Assembly: GCA_964620345.1 (NCBI GenBank)
Contig: CAZUHK010000088.1
Location: 1-12,221 of the forward strand
DNA: 12,221 nt
Direction: 5' to 3'
Source: CAZUHK01 sp964620345
Lineage (GTDB): Bacteria; Planctomycetota; Phycisphaerae; Phycisphaerales; Zrk34
Made by a program: the position numbers and the translations under genes. Below, piece after piece: positions 7,918 through 12,221 of this stretch (positions are counted from its first letter, which is position 1; each line of letters opens with the position of its first letter). The notes under the pieces were generated by a model. It made no database searches. It was not told the DNA's origin and saw nothing but the letters and a program-made list of their open reading frames with translations.

Positions 7918-9093
7918 ATGGCTGAGGAGCGGACGATTCTGCACGTCGATATGGACGCTTTTTTCGCGTCGGTCGTGCAACTCGATCGGCCGGAGCTTCG
8001 CGGCCAACCGGTGCTCGTCGGTGGCACGGGCCCGCGGGCGGTGGTCTGCGCCGCCAGCTACGAATCGCGGCCGGCGGGCTGCCGCTCGGCGATGCCCATG
8101 AGCCAGGCCCGCCGGCTGTGCCCCGATGCGATCGTCGTGCCCGTGCCCGGCCGGCGCGTGCGCGAGATGTCGGGCAAGCTGTTCGACATCCTCGGCCGCT
8201 TCAGCCCGCTGGTCGAACCGCTGAGCGTGGACGAGGCATTTGTTGACCTGACCGGCACGCGGCGGCTGCTGGGCGAGCCGGTCGAAGTGGCCCGCCGCAT
8301 CCGCGCGACGATCCGCGATGAGCTGGGCCTGACCGGCTCGGTCGGCGTAGCGCCCAACAAATTCCTCGCGAAGCTGGCCAGCGACCAGGACAAGCCCAAC
8401 GGGCTGACGGTCGTGCGGCGCGACGAGGTGACCGCGTGGCTGGCGGCGATGCCGATCGGGCGGATGTGGGGCATCGGCCGGGTGGGCCAGAAGCGGCTCA
8501 AGCGACTGGGCATCACCACCGTCGGCGACCTGCAACACGCCGAGGCGCGGTGGATGGCCGCGTGGTTCGGCAACGAGGCCCAGCGCTACCGCCGACTCGC
8601 CCATGGGATCGACAATCGGCCGGTCGTGCCCGAACACCAGGCCAAGAGCATCAGCCACGAGCATACCTTCAGCGAGAACCTGGCCGACCCCGACCACGTG
8701 CGCAGCGTGCTGCTGGACGAGGTCGAACAGGTCGGCTGGCGTCTGCGTCGGAGGCAGCTTCGCGCCGGGCGGGTGACGCTGAAGATCCGCTACGGCCAGT
8801 TCGAGACGATCAGCCGCTCGCGGACATTGAGCGCCCCGACTTATGCCACGGCCGAGCTTTGGGACGCGGCGCGCGAGCTGTTCGACGCATGGGCGAGCCG
8901 GTCGTTCCAGCCGGTGCGACTGATCGGCATGGCCGCCGGCGCACTGACGACCAACACAGGCCAGCGCGACCTGTTCGGCGCCGCCGACCGCGCGAAGCTC
9001 AGCCAGCTCGACAGGGCGATCGACCGCATCACCGACCGCTTCGGCAATCGCACCGTCCGCCGCGGCGGCACGCTGGGGCACGACCGCGGTTGA
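7918..9093 (+). CDS. dinB: DNA polymerase IV (Y-family translesion polymerase)
   Basis: This 391-residue Y-family polymerase copies damaged templates with low fidelity. Metal-binding D11 lies in HVDMDAFFASV, with F16 at the steric-gate position. The second acidic pair D105-E106 lies in SVDEAFVDLTG. GSVGVAPNKFLAKLASDQDKPN and the helix-hairpin-helix-like WGIGRVGQKRLKRLGI belong to the palm and thumb. The little-finger domain follows (SISHEHTFSENL onward). QRDLF at 349-353 resembles a beta-clamp binding motif, and the C-terminal DRAIDRITDRFGNRTVRRG is family-typical. The open frame extends upstream to 7804, but the start at 7918 gives the normal N-terminus. It is divergent from the DUF4139 gene. 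I see no recognisable LexA box, so SOS control is unproven. Confidence 0.96.
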   Translation: MAEERTILHVDMDAFFASVVQLDRPELRGQPVLVGGTGPRAVVCAASYESRPAGCRSAMPMSQARRLCPDAIVVPVPGRRVREMSGKLFDILGRFSPLVEPLSVDEAFVDLTGTRRLLGEPVEVARRIRATIRDELGLTGSVGVAPNKFLAKLASDQDKPNGLTVVRRDEVTAWLAAMPIGRMWGIGRVGQKRLKRLGITTVGDLQHAEARWMAAWFGNEAQRYRRLAHGIDNRPVVPEHQAKSISHEHTFSENLADPDHVRSVLLDEVEQVGWRLRRRQLRAGRVTLKIRYGQFETISRSRTLSAPTYATAELWDAARELFDAWASRSFQPVRLIGMAAGALTTNTGQRDLFGAADRAKLSQLDRAIDRITDRFGNRTVRRGGTLGHDRG

Positions 9094-9155
9094 GCAAGCG
9101 GTTGGGTCGCAGCCCGCCGGCCTATCATGTCCACACGGCCCTAGCGCCCCGCGCC

Positions 9156-9182
9156 GATCTGGTCGATCTGGTCGATCTGTTC
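9156..9182 (+). repeat. Three tandem 9-base units
   Basis: GATCTGGTC occurs twice and is followed by GATCTGTTC, directly in tandem, in the non-coding stretch after dinB. It is short and may be a chance slippage product; no function is evident. Confidence 0.6.
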
Positions 9183-9203
9183 AGCCCGTCGACGCGGTGT
9201 TGA

Positions 9204-9358
9204 AACTGCTCGCTCAGCGCCCAACGCCTGATCGACGACGTGCTGGCCAAGGTGGAAGCACCCACCGCCGGCCGCAAGCCGGACGATGACCGCACGCTGC
9301 TGGTGGCGAAGTGGTTTCGCCGCGACAAGTCGCGGCGCGCAATGGTCGGGCGCATCAC
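9204..9358 (+). pseudogene. Possible C-terminal remnant of a SpoIIE/PP2C-type phosphatase
   Basis: The 9094-9354 gap has no intact gene. One + frame opens after a TGA at 9201-9203 and reads SAQRLIDDVLAKVE, then GRKPDDDRTLLVAKW. This resembles the last helix and strand of SpoIIE-like PP2C phosphatases, where a D-D-x-T-L motif near the C-terminus holds metal-binding aspartate. There is no start codon of its own, and no upstream phosphatase sequence was recognised. The frame then runs into the convergent rplS gene. It would be a decayed fragment left by deletion. A chance resemblance in GC-rich DNA remains possible. Confidence 0.3.
9318..9337 (-). terminator. Hairpin just downstream of rplS, possible terminator without T-tract
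   Basis: CGCCGCGA and TCGCGGCG form a perfect 8-bp stem with a 4-base loop, 18 bases past the rplS stop. On the minus strand it is followed by AAACC rather than a T-run, so it could stop or protect the 3' end of the ribosomal operon mRNA but is not a classical terminator. Confidence 0.35.
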
Positions 9359-9834
9359 GCCTTTTGTTCGGCGGTGTCGGTCGCCTCCGCGGTCGCCGGG
9401 GCATCGGTGACTTGGCCGGCTTCGGCGGCGATCAGTTCCTGCTCGGTGTGCTTGGCGGTGGCCTTGGCCAGGTGCTTGAGGCCGCGGCGGCGGTCCTTGA
9501 GGCGGCGGCTCTTACCGATGCGGTCGCGGAGGAAGTAGAGCTTGGCGCGGCGGACGTGGCCGTGCCGCACCACCTCGATCTTCGCGATCTTGGGCGAGTG
9601 GATCGGGAAGATGCGCTCAACGCCCTGGTTGGCGACGATGCGGCGGACGGTCATCATCCGGTTGATGCCGGCACCTTTGATCGAGATCACCACGCCGGTG
9701 AACACCTGGATGCGCTCTTTTTCACCTTCGATGATACGGCAGTGCACGTCGATGGTGTCGCCGACGCTCACGGCCGGCAGATCCTGCTTGAGTTGGGCGG
9801 CTTCGATGTCCTGAATGATCTGTTGCTTGGTCAT
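9355..9834 (-). CDS. rplS: Large ribosomal subunit protein bL19 with C-terminal extension
   Basis: bL19 sits at the interface of the 50S and 30S subunits. The core matches the family: SVGDTIDVHCRIIEGEKERI at 23-42, VFTGVVISIKGAGINRMMTV at 44-63, then VERIFPIHSPKIAKIEVVR and RAKLYFLRDRIGKSRRLK ending at about 113. Typical bL19 stops near 115 residues. This one has 159, with an added basic stretch (KDRRRGLKHLAKATAKH) and then an Ala/Thr/Glu-rich acidic tail that is probably disordered. GGAG lies 7 bases before ATG, inside trmD, and the ATG overlaps the trmD stop by 4 bases (ATGA), so translation is probably coupled. It is the last gene of the rpsP-trmD-rplS operon. Confidence 0.97.
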   Translation of the reverse strand: MTKQQIIQDIEAAQLKQDLPAVSVGDTIDVHCRIIEGEKERIQVFTGVVISIKGAGINRMMTVRRIVANQGVERIFPIHSPKIAKIEVVRHGHVRRAKLYFLRDRIGKSRRLKDRRRGLKHLAKATAKHTEQELIAAEAGQVTDAPATAEATDTAEQKA

Positions 9835-10565
9835 GGCTTGGCTCCGCGCGGCTTGGGTCGGCCGGGGTCGTTTGGCGATTCATCCAGCAGGTCGGGCCTG
9901 CGTTGTCGGGTCCGTTGCAGGGCCTGTTGCTTTCGCCAGGCCTCGATGGCGGCGTGGTCGCCGCCGATCAGCACGTCGGGCACTTCCAGGCCGGCCCACG
10001 CGCGGGGCCGGGTGTAGTGCGGGCAGTCCAGCAGGCGGTCGGCACCTGGGCTGAACGAGTCGTGGTGAGCCGACTCATCGTGGCCCAGCACGCCGGGGAT
10101 CAGCCGGACGACCGCATCGATCACGACCATCGCCGGCAGTTCGCCGCCGGAAAGCACGTAGTCGCCGATGCTGATCTGACGGGGGGCCAGCTTTTCGATG
10201 ACCCGCTCGTCGATCCCTTCGTAATGGCCGGCGATAATCAGCAGCCGCGGCTGCCGGGCGAGTTCCTCGGCGATCCGCTGGTTGAACGGCTCGCCCTGGG
10301 GGCTGGTGAGGATGCGCGTCGCCGATCGATTGTCCAATGTCTCGGTCGCTCGAACCGCGTCCCACAGCGGCTGACAGGCCATGACCATTCCCGGGCCCCC
10401 GCCGAACGGCCGGTCGTCCACCTTGCCGTGCTTGTTGGTGGTGTGCTCGCGGATGTCGGTCAGGTGGTAATCCACCTTGCCGGCCTCCTGTGCCCGCTTG
10501 AGGATGCTCGCGCCCAGCACGGGAGCGAACATCTCGGGGAACAGGGTCAGCACATCGATCCGCAT
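9831..10565 (-). CDS. trmD: tRNA (guanine(37)-N1)-methyltransferase
   Basis: TrmD is a SPOUT-class enzyme that methylates G37 next to the anticodon using S-adenosylmethionine, preventing +1 frameshifts. The family start MRIDVLTLFPEMF is present. DDRPFGGGPGMVM lies at 50-62. The trefoil-knot cofactor site is visible as GHYEGIDERV (113-122) and ISIGDYVLSGGELPAM (131-146). The catalytic-type D169 lies in HHDSF, and HYTRPRAWAGLEVPDVLIGG follows. The C-terminal domain ends in a Pro/Lys/Arg-rich tail. Length (244) is normal. No Shine-Dalgarno is seen. It starts 36 bases after the rpsP stop and overlaps rplS by 4 bases. The rimM gene that usually sits between rpsP and trmD is missing. Confidence 0.97.
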   Translation of the reverse strand: MRIDVLTLFPEMFAPVLGASILKRAQEAGKVDYHLTDIREHTTNKHGKVDDRPFGGGPGMVMACQPLWDAVRATETLDNRSATRILTSPQGEPFNQRIAEELARQPRLLIIAGHYEGIDERVIEKLAPRQISIGDYVLSGGELPAMVVIDAVVRLIPGVLGHDESAHHDSFSPGADRLLDCPHYTRPRAWAGLEVPDVLIGGDHAAIEAWRKQQALQRTRQRRPDLLDESPNDPGRPKPRGAKP

Positions 10566-10601
10566 GGCGGCGCCCGCCGGTGGCGTATCAGCCGGTGGTC
10601 G

Positions 10602-11162
10602 TTACTCCTTGTTTTCCTCGGCGGCCGGAGCCGCGGCGTCGCCCTCGGCGGCCGCGTCTTCACCTTCGGCCTTGTCTTCACTCGCCTCGGCCTCGGCCTT
10701 CGCCGCTTCTTCGGCGGCCTTGGCTTGGGCTTCTTCTTTCTGCTTGGCTTCCAGCTCGGCCTTGAGCTTTGCTTCTTCCTCGGCCTTGCGCTTGGCCTCT
10801 TGGGCGGCGCGCGTCTTCAGCCGCTCGCCCTGCCTGGCCTTGACCTGGGACAGGGCCTCGGCGGCCGCGGCTTCGAGATCGGCCGGCTGATCTTCGGGCC
10901 GGGTGCCCGGCTTGGTCGTCAGGCCGTGTCGCTTGAGCAGCGTGGCGACGGTGTCGCTGGGCTGGGCGCCGACGCTCAACCAGTACACCGCGCGATCGAG
11001 CTTGACCGCGACCTGCCGGGTCTCGTCCCGCTCGAGGGGGTTGTAGGTGCCCAGCTCTTCGATCACGCGGCCGTCCCGCTTCTTCCGCTCGTCCACGGAG
11101 ACGATGCGGTAGAACGGTCGGTGACGATTACCCAGGCGCTTCATGCGCAGCTTCACTGCCAT
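10602..11162 (-). CDS. rpsP: Small ribosomal subunit protein bS16 with long charged C-terminal tail
   Basis: bS16 is an early-assembly 30S protein. The core is unmistakable: MAVKLRMKRLGNRHRPFYRI, then VSVDERKKRDGRVIEELGTY and NPLERDE, WLSVGAQPSDTV and LLKRHGL, ending near residue 84. Family members are usually 80-100 residues; this one has 186. Residues 115-160 are a nearly uninterrupted run of Ala, Lys and Glu (AQEAKRKAEEEAKLKAELEA and on), predicting a long single helix or coiled coil. An acidic Ala-rich end follows. The frame is open upstream to 11330, but ATG at 11160-11162 gives the family N-terminus, with GGAG 10 bases before it. It is first in the rpsP-trmD-rplS operon, and an upstream promoter is visible. 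Confidence 0.95.
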   Translation of the reverse strand: MAVKLRMKRLGNRHRPFYRIVSVDERKKRDGRVIEELGTYNPLERDETRQVAVKLDRAVYWLSVGAQPSDTVATLLKRHGLTTKPGTRPEDQPADLEAAAAEALSQVKARQGERLKTRAAQEAKRKAEEEAKLKAELEAKQKEEAQAKAAEEAAKAEAEASEDKAEGEDAAAEGDAAAPAAEENKE

Positions 11163-11229
11163 CGCGAGCATTCTCCGTTCGGGGTCCTGTCCTGCCCCGC
11201 ACGCGCCGCCGCGGTACGGGGAATCGAGG

Positions 11230-11258
11230 ATGATAGCACCCTCGCGGGCCGGCCACAA
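11230..11258 (-). promoter_or_regulatory. Sigma-70-like promoter for the rpsP-trmD-rplS operon
   Basis: On the minus strand TTGTGG (-35, 11258-11253) and TATCAT (-10, 11235-11230) are separated by exactly 17 bases. The -10 is preceded by TGC, an extended -10 feature. The -10 matches the consensus at 5 of 6 positions and the -35 at 3 of 6. The expected start would leave a leader of about 60 bases before rpsP. Confidence 0.55.
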
Positions 11259-11304
11259 CCCGCCGGTCGGCCCGCGGACGGCCAATCCATCGGGCCCGCC
11301 GGGC

Positions 11305-11321
11305 TTGCGCCACCGGCGCAA
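11305..11321. repeat. Perfect 7-bp palindrome in the rpsP/pseudopilin intergenic region
   Basis: TTGCGCC and GGCGCAA flank a 3-base spacer. It lies between the divergent rpsP and pseudopilin genes, upstream of the rpsP promoter. It could be an operator or simply a chance GC palindrome. The rest of 11163-11480 (318 bases) shows only the rpsP promoter and the pseudopilin ribosome binding site; a TATATC at 11401-11406 has no convincing -35 partner. Confidence 0.35.
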
Positions 11322-11480
11322 CCGCGCCACGCCGCGCAGGTTAACCCCATTTACCCAAACCGGTCGGTCCGGCGCTGGTGTCCGGGGGTCGTGGATTCGA
11401 TATATCCGCTGTCACTCCGGGCGGTTCGTGCGTGACGCCAGGGCAACTTGATCGACCCTTCGCACCACAGAGGATCTGCC

Positions 11481-11954
11481 ATGCTCGTGACTGCTCACCG
11501 ACCGGGGTTCACGCTCGTCGAAATCCTGATCGTCGTGGTGATCCTTGGCGTGCTGGCCGCGATGGTCGTGCCGCAGTTCACCCAGGCCTCGCGCACCGCC
11601 TCGCAGAACGTGTTCATCAACGACCTGCGTGTGTTTGCCGACGCGGCGTGGGTGTACAAGCACGAGACCGGCCACTGGCTGGAGGACTCGGACTCGGGCG
11701 TGGTTCCCACAGACTTCGATGCGTACATCGAGGAGCACAAGTGGCAGCGCCGCACGCCGATCGGCGGCCAGTGGGACCACGAGCGCGATGGCTTTGGCCA
11801 CCAAAGCGCGCTGGGCGTCCACTTCGGCGGTGGCGATGCGAAAGATGACGCCTACATGACCGAGATCGATGAGCGGTTCGACGACGCGGTGCTGACCAGC
11901 GGCGCGTTTCGCAAGATCGACGCGGGCCGATTCTATCGCATCCTCGCCGAGTGA
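11481..11954 (+). CDS. Type IV pilin-like pseudopilin (prepilin N-terminal methylation signal)
   Basis: This 157-residue protein has a class III signal: the short basic leader MLVTAHRPG, then FTLVEILIVVVILGVLAAMV. A prepilin peptidase would cut after G9 and methylate F10; E14 is the conserved Glu+5. The hydrophobic helix to about residue 30 anchors the protein in the membrane and packs into the filament. The globular part contains WVYKHETGHWLEDSDSGVVP and TPIGGQWDHERDGFG, features seen in short PulG/GspG-like pseudopilins of the PVC group (from memory). The frame extends to 11448, but GAGG with 7-base spacing and the signal favour ATG at 11481. No other secretion or pilus genes are adjacent, so it is an orphan here. 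A strong hairpin follows the stop. Confidence 0.88.
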   Translation: MLVTAHRPGFTLVEILIVVVILGVLAAMVVPQFTQASRTASQNVFINDLRVFADAAWVYKHETGHWLEDSDSGVVPTDFDAYIEEHKWQRRTPIGGQWDHERDGFGHQSALGVHFGGGDAKDDAYMTEIDERFDDAVLTSGAFRKIDAGRFYRILAE

Positions 11955-11976
11955 TGCTGCGCGACGGTGCCGTAAA

Positions 11977-12019
11977 CAAACCCGAGCCATCGCCACGTGG
12001 CAGACGATGGTCGGGTTTG
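11977..12019 (+). terminator. Strong hairpin terminator after the pseudopilin gene
   Basis: Arms 11977-11992 and 12005-12019 pair over 15 bp with one bulged G, around a 12-base loop that itself contains CCACGTGG. The left arm starts with AAACAAACCCG and the right ends in CGGGTTTG, so a short A/T run borders the stem on each strand and it may work in both directions. It starts 22 bases after the stop. Confidence 0.7.
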
Positions 12020-12063
12020 CTGTAGCGCCGGGTCGGTGTGGCCAATCGAATGAAGCATAACCG

Positions 12064-12092
12064 CGCGGGGCAGGAGCGCCGCGTTTGTTTTT
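12064..12092 (+). terminator. Second terminator-like hairpin with T-tract
   Basis: CGCGGGGC and GCGCCGCG pair over 8 positions with one mismatch and a 4-base loop (AGGA). TTTGTTTTT follows at once on the + strand. It may back up the pseudopilin terminator or end a short transcript from 12020 onward, where no gene is recognised. Confidence 0.45.
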
Positions 12093-12125
12093 GGTTGGGG
12101 TTGTGGGGCTGAGTGCGAGGGGAAT

Positions 12126-12152
12126 CCAAGCCGCCGCTGCGCTCCGGCTTGG
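12126..12152. repeat. 8-bp inverted repeat near the window end
   Basis: CCAAGCCG and CGGCTTGG flank an 11-base spacer. It lies 14 bases downstream of a possible minus-strand stop codon and may be that gene's 3' hairpin, although no T-tract follows. Confidence 0.5.
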
Positions 12153-12166
12153 CTTGGAGGGGTGAC

Positions 12167-12221
12167 CTAATGCTGTTGTGGGGCGGCGCGGTGGTGGCGG
12201 GTGACGAACGCCTGGTAGTCC
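12167..12221 (-). CDS. Possible C-terminal codons of a minus-strand gene (partial)
   Basis: From the right edge a minus-strand frame reads DYQAFVTRHHRAAPQQH and ends at TAG (12167-12169). The polar, His/Gln-rich end looks like a protein C-terminus, and a hairpin lies just beyond it. Seventeen codons are too few to assign a family or be sure it is coding. Confidence 0.3.
   Translation of the reverse strand, partial: DYQAFVTRHHRAAPQQH

Noticed and set aside
7603..9081. Minus-strand open frame of 492 codons opposite dinB
   Set aside because: dinB on the other strand has all the Y-family motifs; this frame is R/A/P-rich shadow.
11163..11330. N-terminal extension of bS16 in the open upstream frame
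   Set aside because: The family begins at MAVKL; the upstream part covers the predicted promoter and has no homology-like features.
9903..11435. + open frame of 510 codons opposite trmD and rpsP
   Set aside because: Antisense of two clear housekeeping genes; its Leu/Phe/Gly-rich run is just the complement of the Ala/Lys/Glu tail.

Overview
The window is high-GC bacterial chromosomal DNA. Its genes are tightly packed, often with 4-base start/stop overlaps, and only some have clear Shine-Dalgarno sites. The gene content points to Planctomycetota, most likely a Phycisphaerae-type lineage: a small pseudopilin of the 'GG.WD' kind, a secreted DUF4139 protein, ribosomal proteins bS16 and bL19 with long C-terminal tails, and a large protein mixing carbohydrate-binding-like and OB-like domains. 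The taxonomic call is an inference from style and content; there is no rRNA or other marker in the window to prove it.

Left part (1-4750). A 5'-truncated large protein on the + strand carries repeated beta-sandwich (CBM4/9-like) and OB-like modules. It runs tail to tail, with a 14-base overlap, into a minus-strand cluster. In transcription order that cluster is a PfkB-family sugar kinase, a DUF433 antitoxin, a DUF5615 PIN-like toxin, and a PabA/TrpG glutamine amidotransferase. The toxin-antitoxin pair seems to have its own start signal: a -10-like TAGAAT made partly from the kinase stop codon.

Middle part (4750-9354). cysC (APS kinase) is divergent from the kinase. An imperfect 36-base inverted repeat of a dispersed-repeat type follows it. 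Next is a good minus-strand intrinsic terminator that ends a secreted DUF4139/coiled-coil protein. That gene is divergent from dinB (DNA polymerase IV), whose TACAAT box sits 6 bases before ATG and suggests a leaderless mRNA. Between dinB and rplS is a gene-poor stretch with a short coding-like remnant resembling the C-terminus of a SpoIIE/PP2C phosphatase.

Right part (9355-12221). A ribosomal operon, rpsP-trmD-rplS, lies on the minus strand. It lacks the rimM gene usual in this cluster and has a recognisable promoter upstream of rpsP. A solitary pseudopilin gene is divergent from it and ends in a strong hairpin terminator, with a second terminator-like hairpin further on. The last bases may hold the C-terminal codons of another minus-strand gene.

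Most of the window is housekeeping (translation, tRNA modification, sulfate activation, folate/tryptophan amination, translesion synthesis) with a small accessory toxin-antitoxin module. I see no clear new defence or mobile system. The least explained items are the modular CBM/OB protein, the possible leaderless promoters and the long charged tail on bS16.
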